A DNA stretch of 64,000 bases from Stieleria neptunia (GTDB lineage: Bacteria; Planctomycetota; Planctomycetia; Pirellulales; Pirellulaceae), in assembly GCF_007754155.1 (NCBI RefSeq), contig NZ_CP037423.1, positions 6,010,567-6,074,566 of the forward strand, in the 5' to 3' direction. Under the pieces are notes generated by a model that searched no databases, had not been told where the DNA came from, and worked only from the letters and a program-made list of their open reading frames with translations. Below, one piece after another: positions 46,001 to 55,463 of this stretch. A program made the position numbers and the translations under genes. Positions within the stretch are counted from its first letter, which is position 1, and the number at the start of each line of letters is the position of its first letter.

Positions 46001-46336
46001 CGCAGTGAATCGTCTCCCGTGGGCGAAGCATGGCGAGTTAAATGTGTGGTCCGGCCTGTTGGCACGTGGCCCGCGTATCGCAAGAATCAGCAGTACAGGG
46101 CAAGACCAGTTCTTCAACTTCCTCTTCGGCGTGTCGTGCTCGCAGGCGAAGGCCGATGGCGAAGGCCGATCGGGAAAATCCGAGAACCGGACTTGTGAAC
46201 ACTTTCGGCCCGGCGATAGCATCGCGACGGATCAGCTGGTTGTTTCAGCACGGGCAGGCTGGCGTCAGATCCTGATTTCTGTTGTTTCGCCCCTGGCTTG
46301 GATGTTTCGTTCCGCTTCGAGGATGGCCCGCCGCTC
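46001..46336. other. Divergent promoter region
   Basis: A 336-base gap between two divergently oriented genes. I see no repeat, RNA or short gene; it should contain both promoters. Confidence 0.4.
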
Positions 46337-47236
46337 ATGATGATTATCGCACGAAGGTACGGCCAACTCGGAAACCGGCTAATGCTCTATGCCAATCTGA
46401 TTGCGGCAGCGCGGCACTATGGCGTTGAGCTACGCAATCCCTGTTTCGCCGAGTATGCGAACCTGTTCCCTAGCACCCGTCACGATCTTTGGTGTCGCTA
46501 CGATCGGCACTTGAACCGGTCGACGAGCGACATCGAGCCTGGCCAGGTTCCATCGCCACGACGCCGCGGCATCCTGATGAACGGGATCCACGCGCTGACC
46601 AATGCGATGAACACGGTCGGATTGCGGCACTATCCGGCCAAGGTGATTCGATTGCGATCGGGCCAAGTCTGCGATTTGGAAGGCGATCAATTTCGCAGCG
46701 CCGTTGATTCCGGACGCACGATGTTGTTGCAGGGGTGGTGTTTTCGCGGCCCGCGATTGTTGCAGCAGCACTGGTCGCAGATTCGTGATTTTTTTGCCAT
46801 CTCGCCATCCGATCAAGAAGCGATCGGTCGGACGCTCGACCAGGCGCGTCGCGAAAGTGACCTGGTCGTGGGGGTCCACATCCGCCGCGGCGACTATGCC
46901 CAGTTCCGGGGCGGCCGCTACTGTTTTGACGACCATCTGTACGCGCAGTGGATGCACAGCGTGTGCGAGCAATTGCCGGGGCGGAAGGTCCAGTTTTTGG
47001 TCTGCAGCCACGAACAACTAAATCTCAAGAACTTTTCCGGCCTCCACATCACCCGCGGCCCCGGCAGCGCGTTGCGGGACATGTACGCGTTGGCCGAAAC
47101 CGACTGGATGATGGGACCGCCCAGCACGTTCACGACATGGGCCGCATATTTCGGTCAAAAACCGCGCGTCGAACTGCACTCACGCGAGCACACGGTGGTC
47201 GCCCCCAACGACCAGGCCGAGCAAGCTGTCGCCTAG
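46337..47236 (+). CDS. Alpha-1,2-fucosyltransferase family GT11
   Basis: A 299-residue glycosyltransferase. The start IIARRYGQLGNRLMLYANLI is the GLGNQ-type substrate loop, and GVHIRRGDYAQFRGGRY carries the HxRRGDY motif of the alpha-1,2 and alpha-1,6 fucosyltransferase superfamily that binds GDP-fucose. The later TDWMMGPPSTFTTWAAYFG is also conserved. It probably adds fucose to a cell-surface or exopolysaccharide. The start is one of two consecutive ATGs (46337 or 46340). The stop TAG is the first codon of a repeat end (TAGTGCTTCGTCAA). No other polysaccharide gene is close. Confidence 0.88.
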   Translation: MMIIARRYGQLGNRLMLYANLIAAARHYGVELRNPCFAEYANLFPSTRHDLWCRYDRHLNRSTSDIEPGQVPSPRRRGILMNGIHALTNAMNTVGLRHYPAKVIRLRSGQVCDLEGDQFRSAVDSGRTMLLQGWCFRGPRLLQQHWSQIRDFFAISPSDQEAIGRTLDQARRESDLVVGVHIRRGDYAQFRGGRYCFDDHLYAQWMHSVCEQLPGRKVQFLVCSHEQLNLKNFSGLHITRGPGSALRDMYALAETDWMMGPPSTFTTWAAYFGQKPRVELHSREHTVVAPNDQAEQAVA

Positions 47237-47277
47237 TGCTTCGTCAACTTTTAAACGGACGCTACTGAAGGACTGCG

Positions 47278-48480
47278 ATGAAACCCGATTCCCCGCAGTG
47301 GCCGCACGGCTTGCCCCACGTTCTGTTGATCGGAGCGGGCGTGGTCGGACGAGCGATTGCCGACGCCCACGCGGCACGAAACCTACCGTTTTGCCTGGCA
47401 GACCAATCTGAAGAAGCGATTCGGGCGGCGGCGCGCGCGTTTGACGAAGCGGGATACGCGACACGCGACGGTTCACTGGCTGGAGGATCACCGCTTCCTG
47501 AATCACTGCACGCGATCACGGTCGGCGACCCGAGTTCGACCGATGCGACCACAGCGCCGATCGTGATCGAGTCGATCGTCGAACGCTGTGAAGTGAAACA
47601 AGAGATGTTTGCTGCGCTCCAGGCTGGGCTGGGCGAGACGGCGGTGCTCTGCAGCAACACGTCCACGCTGTTGATTGACGAGATCGCCGGCCGGCGGCTG
47701 CGTTCACCCGGTCGAGTCTGTGGGATGCACTTTTTTATGCCCGTCCATGCACGGGCGGCCGTCGAAGTTGTGGCGGGAAAACGCAGTGACGACGATGCGA
47801 TCCAAGCGGTCGTGGATCACGCGGCGCGGCTGGGCAAACGTGCAATTCGCTGTCAGGATGGGCCGGGGTTCATCGTCAACCGAATGCTTTCGCCGTATCT
47901 CAATCAAGCCTTGTTGCTGCTGTGTCGTGGTGCGTCCGAACGCCAGATCGAACGTGCCGCGTTGGCCTACGGCATGCCGATGTCTCCACTGGAATTGATC
48001 GACTGGATCGGCGCGCCGACGATGTACCATGCCGGCAAAGCGTTCACCAGCGCGTTCCCGCAGCGGATTGATCCGTCGCCGATGGTGCCGGCCTTGCTCA
48101 AACGAAAACGACTCGGACGCGACTCCGGCGGCGGATTGTTTGACTACGATCGCGGTCGACGCAGTCAGCAGTTGTCCGATCCAACGCAACAACTGATTGA
48201 AACCTATCGCACCGATCGCCGCGCGTTTTCCGACGGCGATGTGTTGCTGTTGTTGACGATCCCGATGTGGATCGAAGCAACCTGTCTGTTGAAAGAAGGC
48301 GTCGCCGATTCGATGTCCACCGTCGACTTGGCGATGGCCGGCGGGCTGGGATTCACCAGCGATGCAAACTGGTCCGAATTCTTCGCCGAACTCGGTACGG
48401 AACGAATCGATGACGCGATCAGTCGATGGCAATCCGAATTCAAGTCCATGCGCAAGCCCGATGATGCCCAAGTGGCGTAA
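47278..48480 (+). CDS. 3-hydroxyacyl-CoA dehydrogenase
   Basis: A 400-residue NAD-dependent enzyme that oxidises L-3-hydroxyacyl-CoA. The Rossmann start HVLLIGAGVVGRAIADAHAA and the CSNTSTLLIDEIA, GMHFFMPVHARAAVEVV and DGPGFIVNRMLSPYLNQALL segments match the fatty-acid oxidation dehydrogenase family, with the catalytic His in MHFF and an Asn after NT. A second helical domain (LELIDWIGAPTMYHAGK) completes it. There is no hydratase part, so it is a stand-alone dehydrogenase. Its TAA stop lies in a repeat fragment GTGGCGTAAGCTTCCAGC. Confidence 0.88.
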   Translation: MKPDSPQWPHGLPHVLLIGAGVVGRAIADAHAARNLPFCLADQSEEAIRAAARAFDEAGYATRDGSLAGGSPLPESLHAITVGDPSSTDATTAPIVIESIVERCEVKQEMFAALQAGLGETAVLCSNTSTLLIDEIAGRRLRSPGRVCGMHFFMPVHARAAVEVVAGKRSDDDAIQAVVDHAARLGKRAIRCQDGPGFIVNRMLSPYLNQALLLLCRGASERQIERAALAYGMPMSPLELIDWIGAPTMYHAGKAFTSAFPQRIDPSPMVPALLKRKRLGRDSGGGLFDYDRGRRSQQLSDPTQQLIETYRTDRRAFSDGDVLLLLTIPMWIEATCLLKEGVADSMSTVDLAMAGGLGFTSDANWSEFFAELGTERIDDAISRWQSEFKSMRKPDDAQVA

Positions 48481-48675
48481 GCTTCCAGCTTGCGACCCCA
48501 CCAGAGCTTCCAGCTCGCGCCCCCCACTGATGCTCCATACCGGTGAGTTAACATCAACGAGGGGCCCGGACGCTGGCGCGAACCGACTGATGTCAAGCGA
48601 TGATCAGCCGTTTGCCGCGAGCCTACGGGCCCCAACCTGAGGAATCCACGTTCCATTCCGGCGATAGTCCCCAAA

Positions 48676-49107
48676 ATGCTTCTCCCCCAGAACCAACCAG
48701 CGATCGATTCCGTCTTTGTCTACGGCACACTCAAACGCGGGCAATGTCGCGAGACCTGCTGGCCCGTCGCGCCGCTGCAGGTGATTCCAGGCTGGGTGCA
48801 AGGAACGCTGTATGGGCGCGATGACTATCCGGCGCTCCTGGCGGGAAAACATCACGTGGCCGGCGAACGGTGGATGTTCGAACTGCCGTTGATGCCGCGG
48901 GTGCTGTCCGTCTTGGACGACATCGAAGGAACCGACGGTAATTCGCCGGACGACCTGTACCACCGTCATGTGGTCGACGTGTATGGAGAAAAAGGCGAAC
49001 GGATGGGGACCGCCTATACCTATTTCTATCATCGCGATCCGCTTGCCGATGGGTTTTCCGAAGTGCCGGTCATCGGCGGAATCCAGCTCTGGCCGACCGA
49101 TGGGTGA
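48676..49107 (+). CDS. Gamma-glutamylcyclotransferase-like protein
   Basis: A 143-residue protein of the AIG2/GGCT fold. The opening DSVFVYGTLKRGQ carries the YGTLKRG substrate-binding loop, and LDDIEGTDGNSPDDLYHR the conserved catalytic glutamate region. Family members cyclise gamma-glutamyl amines to 5-oxoproline or cleave related amide bonds. The exact substrate is not predictable. The 195-base gap before it contains repeat fragments like those at 45490 and the end of the previous gene. Confidence 0.85.
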   Translation: MLLPQNQPAIDSVFVYGTLKRGQCRETCWPVAPLQVIPGWVQGTLYGRDDYPALLAGKHHVAGERWMFELPLMPRVLSVLDDIEGTDGNSPDDLYHRHVVDVYGEKGERMGTAYTYFYHRDPLADGFSEVPVIGGIQLWPTDG

Positions 49108-49446
49108 TCGGAGGTCGCGCGGTTTCATGGCGCGTTCTAGGGCTCCGACTTGAACCGCGTGCCCCAGAGATCAGGCGGAGGTTAACCCACCAGTGGCAGC
49201 GCGGACCCACGGATGGAGAGCAGCCTGGGATCCGCGGGTCCGCGCTGCCATCGGTGGGTTTGAAATCAGCGATCTAAGAACCGCACCAACTCCGACAGGC
49301 GGGGGGAGGACATGCCACCGATGTCGGCAGATCGCCGTTTGGTTGGCGGGCATGGATACCAATCGGCGACCGATCAGTTACAATTGGCGGCTCAGAGTTT
49401 CCCGCCATATTTTCCCACCTGCCGTATCGGCCCGAGGCACGCGAGC
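49108..49446. other. Gap with a long hairpin
   Basis: A 339-base gap before the oxidoreductase gene. It contains a palindrome at 49184-49260; the rest is presumed promoter. Confidence 0.5.
49184..49260. repeat. Palindromic element with ~31-base arms
   Basis: AACCCACC..GGCAGCGCGGACCC pairs with GGGTCCGCGCTGCC..GGTGGGTT with few mismatches. It is not in any gene and is unlike families A to C. Confidence 0.8.
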
Positions 49447-50949
49447 ATGCACCAACCTGCTGAAAAACCAAGTACCGACCGACGATCCTTTTTGAAAAAC
49501 GGCGCCACAGTGGGTGCGGCGGCGAGCGTCGCGATGACGCTGCCCGGACGTGCCGATGCCGCCACCGGTGCCAACGAACGCCTGCGCATCGGGTTCATCG
49601 GCCCCGGCGGGCGCGGTTTCGGCGCCCACGTGAAAACTCTTTGTGACCTGCACAAGGAAGGCCGCAAGATCGACTTGGTCGGGGTCGCCGAGGTCTACGA
49701 GACGCAGCGCGACATGGTCGCCGATTACATCAAAGACAAAACCGGTACGGATCCGGGGCGCTATGTCGATTACAACGACATGATTGCCAAAGAAAATCTG
49801 GACGCCGTTTGCATCGGAACTCCGGATCACTGGCACCACAAACAGATCATCGATTCGCTCGCCGCGGGGTTGAACGTCTACTGCGAAAAACCGATGACCA
49901 AGACGGTCGAAGAAGCGTTCAACGTCGAAAACAAGTGGCGCGCCTCGGGCAAGGTCATGCAGGTCGGCGTCCAGTCCACCAGTCTGCCGGTTTGGAACGA
50001 AATCCGGGCGTTGCTTCAAGACGGAAAACTCGGCAAGGTTCTCGGGTTCCAAACCGAATACTTCCGCAACAGCAATGTCGGCCAATGGCGCTATTACAAG
50101 CTGGTGGACGACATGAACCCCAAGAAAATCGACTGGCAGCGTTGGCTGGGCACGAACGAAGAACTCGCCCCGGAGATGCCGTTTGACCGAGCGGTTTACA
50201 AGCAATGGCGACGATTCTGGCCCTTCGGCAGCGGCATGTTCACCGACTTGTTCGTGCACCGAACGACTTCGATGTTGAAGGCGACGGGACTTCGGATCCC
50301 CGGACGCGTGGTCGGAGCGGGCGGGATTTTCATGGAGTACGACGGCCGCGATGTGCCCGACGTTGCCACCGTCGCGGCGGACTTCAACGAAGGCGTCCAG
50401 GGTTTGATCACCGCGACGATGTGCAACCAGGAATCTCGCGTCAATCAGTTGATCCGTGGTCACTACGGCACCTTCGAACTCGGCAACGGCGAAGGTTTTG
50501 ACGGATTTGATTTTGTCCCCGAACGACGCCAAGTCACTTCGCAGGGAGATTCCGCCAAACGGACGTTTGAAAACGAACGCATCTCCACCCAGCCGGTCAA
50601 GAACACGACCAAGGCCCACTTCGCGAACTTCTTGGATGCCTGTGAAGCCGGCGAGCCGGAACTTTGCAACAACCCGCCGGACCTGGGCGCCGCGGCCATG
50701 GCCGTGGTCAACTTGGGGGCACAAAGCTATCGCAACGGCGAGGTCTACTTCGTCGATTCCGACAACCGCGGCATCAGCACCAAAGATCCCGGCTGGGCGA
50801 AGAAATGGGAGGCCAAATCGAAGGCTCGTGAATTGCCCAACCACATCGCAGGTTGGAAGGCCGGCGATTTCGGCAGCACGCTTGACGAGCCGGAATACAT
50901 GAAGCTGGCCGGCCCCTGGACCGACGGCCAAGATCCCGCCGGATCCTGA
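49447..50949 (+). CDS. Tat-exported Gfo/Idh/MocA oxidoreductase
   Basis: A 500-residue NAD(P)-dependent oxidoreductase. A Tat leader (DRRSFLKNGATVGAAASVAM, then ADA) is followed by the Rossmann fold LRIGFIGPGGRGFGAHVKTL, DAVCIGTPDHWHHKQIIDSL, and the EKPMTKTVEEA segment with the conserved Lys. The C-terminal part (TDLFVHRTTSMLKATG, FVPERRQVTS) belongs to the planctomycete subgroup with an extra secreted domain. Substrate unknown, typically a sugar or inositol derivative. The ATG at 49447 was chosen for the leader. Confidence 0.93.
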   Translation: MHQPAEKPSTDRRSFLKNGATVGAAASVAMTLPGRADAATGANERLRIGFIGPGGRGFGAHVKTLCDLHKEGRKIDLVGVAEVYETQRDMVADYIKDKTGTDPGRYVDYNDMIAKENLDAVCIGTPDHWHHKQIIDSLAAGLNVYCEKPMTKTVEEAFNVENKWRASGKVMQVGVQSTSLPVWNEIRALLQDGKLGKVLGFQTEYFRNSNVGQWRYYKLVDDMNPKKIDWQRWLGTNEELAPEMPFDRAVYKQWRRFWPFGSGMFTDLFVHRTTSMLKATGLRIPGRVVGAGGIFMEYDGRDVPDVATVAADFNEGVQGLITATMCNQESRVNQLIRGHYGTFELGNGEGFDGFDFVPERRQVTSQGDSAKRTFENERISTQPVKNTTKAHFANFLDACEAGEPELCNNPPDLGAAAMAVVNLGAQSYRNGEVYFVDSDNRGISTKDPGWAKKWEAKSKARELPNHIAGWKAGDFGSTLDEPEYMKLAGPWTDGQDPAGS

Positions 50950-51051
50950 TCGGAGCCGGAGAAACGCGAACCACGCGGGTCGACGCTGTGAAGCATTTTA
51001 GCGGTAGGGCGCGAGCGGGCTGTCGATTTAGTCGGGATCTGCTGAGTTAAT

Positions 51052-51120
51052 GGTGAGCCGCTGGCCGTAAGGCCTCGGGCTTTCGTCGCAGTGCCCGGCC
51101 GCTTACGCGTCGCGGCTCAC
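51052..51120. repeat. Unexpanded copy of the minisatellite element
   Basis: 69 bp, in the opposite orientation to 43918-44166: 28-base ends beginning GGTGAGCCGCTGGCCGTAAG and ending TTACGCGTCGCGGCTCAC, with 13 unrelated bases in the middle. Confidence 0.9.
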
Positions 51121-51392
51121 AAAACCGACAGCCCGCGAACCCTCCGGTGTGTTGGCAAAGAGGAAGTACCGGAGGGCTCGCGCCCTGCCGCTAAAACCTA
51201 AAGTAACACAGGGAAAAATGCCTCACAGCGAACCACGTTGGTGGTTCGCGGGTCCAGTCTCTCAACGTGATGTGCCCCTGGCCCTGCTTGAGGAGTCCGC
51301 CGGCTGCGCCGGCGGGGTGGCAAGCAGGATGCTTACCCCACTGATGTGCGCCGGCGGGGGTGGCAAGCAGGATGCTTACCCCACTTCGGTTG

Positions 51393-51419
51393 CGTTCCCA
51401 GGCAGAGCTTGGGAACGAG
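51393..51419. repeat. Palindrome family B, copy 3
   Basis: CGTTCCCAGGC and GCTTGGGAACG arms with one change relative to the copies at 30269 and 30376. Confidence 0.8.
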
Positions 51420-51518
51420 TCCTGGTACAGGCGGTGGCTGGACAAAACAGCCTCCTCGGGGACAGAATGCGTCTCGCCGTTTATCCGCCCCGTTTCCTCT
51501 TTCCGCCCTGCGATCGCG

Positions 51519-52793
51519 ATGGCCTCTCTGACAACGCCCAAATTTTCTACCAGTCGCCATCAGATCGCGGGGATTTCCGTCGCGGAACTGGCCAAACAGT
51601 ACGGTACGCCGCTCTACGTTTATGACCTGAACGTGATCGAGCAGCGGATTGCGGATTTGAGTCAATTCGACGTGATCCGTTATGCCCAGAAAGCGTGCGG
51701 GAACATCGCCATTTTGGATCGCATGCGGCGGCGTGATGTGGTGGTTGACGCGGTCAGCTGCGGTGAAATTCAGCGTGCGCTCGCGGCGGGGTATTCCCCC
51801 CACGACCACCAGATCGTCTACACCGCGGATATTTTTGACGCCGCCGCCTTGGATTTGGTCGTCGAGCACAAGTTGCACGTCAATTGCGGATCACCCGATA
51901 TGATTTCGCAGCTGGGCGAGCGTCTTCCCGGCGCCGAAGTCACGCTGCGAATCAATCCCGGGTTCGGCCACGGTCACAGCCAAAAAACGAACACCGGTGG
52001 CGAACAAAGCAAGCACGGAATCTGGCACACCCAGATCGACGATTGCCTGCGTCGGGCCGATCAGTACGGCGTCACCGTGACCGGGCTGCACATGCACATC
52101 GGTTCGGGCACCGACCTGGAACACCTGAGCGAGGTCTGTGAAGCGATGGAACGCGTGGCGATGGAGGTCGGCAGGACGATCACGACGATCAGCGCCGGCG
52201 GTGGTTTGCCCGTGCCGTACAGCGAGTCGGAATCCTATGTCGATTTGGAAAAATACTTTCAATTGTGGGACAGCACCCGCAACCGACTGAGCGAGTCGTT
52301 CGGTCATCCGGTGACGTTGGAAATCGAGCCGGGGCGTTACCTATCGGCCGAATCGGGATTCTTGGTCGCCGAAGTTCGCAGCGTCAAAAAGGTGGGCGAA
52401 AACCTGTTTGTGTTGCTCGATGCCGGGTTCAACGATCTGGCGCGGCCGGTCATGTATGGTTCCCACCACCCGATTTCGGTTTGTTCTTCCGACGGTGCCG
52501 CCGTCGAGGATCGCGATACCGTCGAAGCCGTTGTCGGCGGACCGCTGTGTGAGTCCGGCGATATCTTCACCCAGCGCGAAGGCGGCTACGTCCACAGTCG
52601 AGCGCTTCCGATGTGCCGTGTCGGTGACTTTGTCATCCTGGAGAACGCCGGCGCCTACGGGTTTGTCATGGCCAGCAATTACAACAGCAAGACCCGAGCG
52701 GCGGAGGTGCTGATCGAACACGGTCAGGCCAAGTTGATTCGCAGGCGAGAGACGTTTGAGGATCTGATTCGCTGTGAAATCATTCCGGAGTGA
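51519..52793 (+). CDS. lysA: Diaminopimelate decarboxylase
   Basis: A 424-residue PLP enzyme of the alanine-racemase-fold type that makes lysine from meso-diaminopimelate. The PLP lysine is in VIRYAQKACGN. Substrate and cofactor segments follow: NPGFGHGHSQKTNTGGEQSKHG, GLHMHIGSGTD, ISAGGGLPVPY, LEIEPGRYLSAESG, and the Cys-containing GGPLCESGD. I chose the ATG at 51519; the earlier frame runs through repeats. The gene is alone, with a small membrane protein 8 bases downstream. Confidence 0.93.
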   Translation: MASLTTPKFSTSRHQIAGISVAELAKQYGTPLYVYDLNVIEQRIADLSQFDVIRYAQKACGNIAILDRMRRRDVVVDAVSCGEIQRALAAGYSPHDHQIVYTADIFDAAALDLVVEHKLHVNCGSPDMISQLGERLPGAEVTLRINPGFGHGHSQKTNTGGEQSKHGIWHTQIDDCLRRADQYGVTVTGLHMHIGSGTDLEHLSEVCEAMERVAMEVGRTITTISAGGGLPVPYSESESYVDLEKYFQLWDSTRNRLSESFGHPVTLEIEPGRYLSAESGFLVAEVRSVKKVGENLFVLLDAGFNDLARPVMYGSHHPISVCSSDGAAVEDRDTVEAVVGGPLCESGDIFTQREGGYVHSRALPMCRVGDFVILENAGAYGFVMASNYNSKTRAAEVLIEHGQAKLIRRRETFEDLIRCEIIPE

Positions 52794-52801
52794 TTGCGGG
52801 G

Positions 52802-53095
52802 ATGCGATTCGGATTGCGGGCACTACTGGTCGTTACCGCCGTGACTGCACTCTGGATCGCGTTGATTCAACTGGTGCCTCCGTTGGCGTTTCTGTTGTTC
52901 GCCTTGGCCGCGTTTCAGACGCTGGCGCTGCCCGTGGTCTTCGTGCTGATCGGATTGACGTCGCCACAGAAAGGCACCGTGTTGGACGTCCAATCCAATG
53001 CGACCTTCATGGCGCTGTTGGCCGCCTGGAAGATCAGTGTCGTGCTTTGTGGCACGTTCTATTTCGCCGCGTGGATGCAAGAGTTGGCGGGATGA
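52802..53095 (+). CDS. Small membrane protein of unknown function
   Basis: A 97-residue protein with three hydrophobic stretches (LRALLVVTAVTALWIALIQL, PLAFLLFALAAFQTLALPVV, FMALLAAWKISVVLCGTFYF). The opening MRFGLRALLVVTAVTALWIA is the pattern of a group of small planctomycete membrane proteins. It starts 8 bases after the lysA stop and probably shares the transcript. Function not recognised. Confidence 0.7.
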   Translation: MRFGLRALLVVTAVTALWIALIQLVPPLAFLLFALAAFQTLALPVVFVLIGLTSPQKGTVLDVQSNATFMALLAAWKISVVLCGTFYFAAWMQELAG

Positions 53096-53621
53096 GCGGT
53101 CAGGCGCCGCTGGCTGAGACGTCAGCGGGAAGCGTCAGCGAGCGGCGCGTGCGGTTTATTGAGTGAATCGGATCACACGTAGCCTCGCATTAAATGGCTG
53201 CCGGTGCGAGTGTTATCAGCTGCAAACGCTGCAGCTAACCGAGTATCCCGAAGGGATTTCAGCAAGTAGCCGGAGGTCAGCGCAGCGACACCTCCGGGAA
53301 GCACGTCCCAGATTCCCACCGACCCCGGGACGGGGTCGGGGTCGGGGTCGCAGCGAATCAATCCACCTGCGGTGCCGCAGTCCGCGTCTCCAAAACAATT
53401 GATTGAGATGCTTGTCCACTCGGGGCGGCAGGCCGGGGCCGAGGATTCTCGCGTGATTTGCTTCGACACCCTCCGGGGTCGTGTCCGTCGGGTGACCGGA
53501 TATCCGGAGGTGACGCTGCGCTCACCTCCGGCTACTGGCTTTGACCCCGTCCGGGGTCAAGCCAGCGATCACCGAACACCCGTAGACGCGTTAAACGGCT
53601 GATCAAGTCGACAACCCCCAA
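53096..53621. other. Repeat-rich gap
   Basis: A 526-base gap between a small membrane gene and a convergent gene. Family C palindromes (53261-53297 and inverted at 53504-53540), GGGGTC triplets (about 53334) and the string GACACCCTCCGGGGTC occupy most of it. No gene. Confidence 0.65.
53261..53540. repeat. Family C palindromes in inverted orientation
   Basis: AGCAAGTAGCCGGAGGTCAG at 53261 and its inverse CACCTCCGGCTACTGGCTT at 53540 make a 280-base nested palindrome that also contains smaller hairpins. Related to 37866-37902. Confidence 0.75.
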
Positions 53622-54011
53622 TCAGCGAGCGGCGCGTGACATCCGAAAGACGCCCAAATCCTTCTTGCCTCGAAACGTCGCGTTGAAATGATGCGGCGTG
53701 ACGGTCGCCGTCATGCGGTAATCGCCCAACAGCGGCAAACGCGTCGACGAGTGATATCGGTTGTAGGTGCCGGGGATGCGTTGCAATGTTGCCGGATAGA
53801 CAAACGGAATAACTTTGGCAAACCGCCCGGCAAACAGGGCTCGGTAGGTATTGGCGTCCACGGCGCGGATTTTGGCGCGAAGCGGCCCCTGATGCCCCGT
53901 CGACGAAGACGACCAACTGCCGGACCAACGCCCCGCCGGACTCGCCGCTGGAACGGTCGTCACGGGCAGAGAGAATACAACCAACAATAGGGTGAGCAAT
54001 CGCGCGGGCAT
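53622..54011 (-). CDS. Small exported protein of unknown function
   Basis: A 129-residue protein. The ATG at 54011 has AAGG upstream and starts a signal peptide (PARLLTLLLVVFSLPVTTVPA). The mature chain is Gly-, Ser- and Arg-rich (AGRWSGSWSSSSTGHQGPLR), with beta-type strands such as AKIRAVDANTYRALFAGRF and a basic C-terminus. The pattern recalls small lipocalin-like planctomycete proteins (GxWxGxW start), but I cannot name a family. Function unknown. Confidence 0.7.
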   Translation of the reverse strand: MPARLLTLLLVVFSLPVTTVPAASPAGRWSGSWSSSSTGHQGPLRAKIRAVDANTYRALFAGRFAKVIPFVYPATLQRIPGTYNRYHSSTRLPLLGDYRMTATVTPHHFNATFRGKKDLGVFRMSRAAR

Positions 54012-54164
54012 CGATGGACCTTGAAGGCAGGGGGGGCGGACAGGAGGGCGAATCGGTCGGGATTCAGGCCGGGCGCTGCGGCCCAGACCATCCAAACACG
54101 CAACCTGACCACCATCCTAGTTCGACCGCACGAAGACGTGTAGCTGCGGCCCGGACTGGATGGC

Positions 54165-55463
54165 TCAGATGCCGATGGCGTGACAGACATCCCGTTCGGA
54201 TCGAATGTTGTCATGGCGGAATTCGTTTTCGATTCCTGCCGCCGAGGATCCGATCGTGAACCAGAAACAGGTGCCACCCTGGTAAGCCGGATCGATCCAG
54301 ATTCTGCCGCCGTGGGTTTCGACAATTTTTCGAGCGATCGTCAGACCGGCTCCGGAACCTCCGCCATAGGCGTCGGCGGCATGCAACCGGCGGAAAATCG
54401 TGAACACTTCGGGGCGCATCCGTTTGGGAATGCCGATCCCATTGTCGGCGACGAAGAAGGCGGTCACCGGTTCGTCCTCGTCCCCGATCCGCTTTGTCTG
54501 GAATCCGACCTCCACGGTTTTCGATTCGTTGTCGTTGTATTTGATTCCGTTGGAGATCAGGTTCTGAAACAACTCATTGAGCAGCACCGGTTCACCGCTG
54601 ACCGACGGTAGCTGCCTGCTTTGGATCGTGACTTGGCCGGAGGCGATCAGGGCAAACAGATTCTCCTTAACCTGGTCGACCACTTCGTTCAGATCGACCG
54701 GCTGCAGCCGATCGACCACGCTGCCGACACGGGCGTAGTACAGCATTTGATCGATCATGGTTTGGGCGCGATCGGTCAGCCGCCGGATCAGTTCCAGCTT
54801 TTCTTTTGCCGAATCATCCAACTGGTCGCCGTAATCTTCGACAAAGAACTCTGTCAGGGAACCGATCCCACGAATCGGTTGCTTCAAATCGTGTGATGCG
54901 GCGTAGGCGAATTCTTGCAGTGCTTCGTTGGATCGTTCCAGTTCCGAGCGATACTTTTCCAATTGATTCGTTCGCCCACGCAACTCGATCAGCGACGTGG
55001 TTTGGCGACCGAGTGCTTTGAGCGACATCAATTGTTCGCCAGAGAGTTCGCGGGGAATCGAATCGATCACGCAGAGTGTCCCCAATGCGATGCCTTGGGG
55101 TGTCACCAAAGGCGATCCGGCATAAAAGCGAATGTGCGGAGCCCCGGTGACCAGCGGATTGTCCAGAAATCTCGGATCTTGCGTCGCGTCACGGACGGCC
55201 AATACCTCGTCTTGATGCAAGATCGCGTGCGCGCAGAATGCCGCAGAACGATCGGTCTGGGCGACATCCACTCCGACCCGCGCCTTGAACCATTGGCGAT
55301 CGGCGTCGATCAAGCTGACCAACGCAATCGGTGTTCTGCAAATGCGAGCTGCGATGCCGACGATGTCGTCATATTCTTGCTCGGGCAATGAGTCAACAAT
55401 CTGGTAGTCGGCCAGAGATTGCAACCGAACCGATTCGTTGGGAGGAAGTGGCGCCGCTGGCAT
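54165..55463 (-). CDS. GAF-domain sensor histidine kinase
   Basis: A 432-residue soluble kinase. The N-terminal GAF-like domain (about 15-155; YDDIVGIAARICRTPIALVS, FCAHAILHQDEVLAVRDA) is of the phytochrome-related type that may bind a small ligand. A dimerisation helix carries the phosphorylated His in FAYAASHDLKQPIRG. The ATPase domain follows with NELFQNLISNGIKYN, FFVADNGIGIPKRMRPEVF and GGGSGAGLTIARKIVETHGG. No response regulator is adjacent. I chose ATG at 55463; the longer frame begins with TTG. Confidence 0.9.
   Translation of the reverse strand: MPAAPLPPNESVRLQSLADYQIVDSLPEQEYDDIVGIAARICRTPIALVSLIDADRQWFKARVGVDVAQTDRSAAFCAHAILHQDEVLAVRDATQDPRFLDNPLVTGAPHIRFYAGSPLVTPQGIALGTLCVIDSIPRELSGEQLMSLKALGRQTTSLIELRGRTNQLEKYRSELERSNEALQEFAYAASHDLKQPIRGIGSLTEFFVEDYGDQLDDSAKEKLELIRRLTDRAQTMIDQMLYYARVGSVVDRLQPVDLNEVVDQVKENLFALIASGQVTIQSRQLPSVSGEPVLLNELFQNLISNGIKYNDNESKTVEVGFQTKRIGDEDEPVTAFFVADNGIGIPKRMRPEVFTIFRRLHAADAYGGGSGAGLTIARKIVETHGGRIWIDPAYQGGTCFWFTIGSSAAGIENEFRHDNIRSERDVCHAIGI

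Larger units (their letters stand above)
50950..51518. other. Repeat-rich gap before lysA
   Basis: A nested set of palindromes fills the gap: outer arms TTTTAGCGGTAGGGCGCGAG (about 50996) and CTCGCGCCCTGCCGCTAAAA (about 51177), the 69-bp element at 51052-51120, a duplicated string GTGGCAAGCAGGATGCTTAC (51316 and 51360) and family B at 51393-51419. No gene. Confidence 0.75.

Noticed and set aside
49378..50931. 517-codon minus-strand frame
   Set aside because: Opposite to the Gfo/Idh/MocA gene; no family features.
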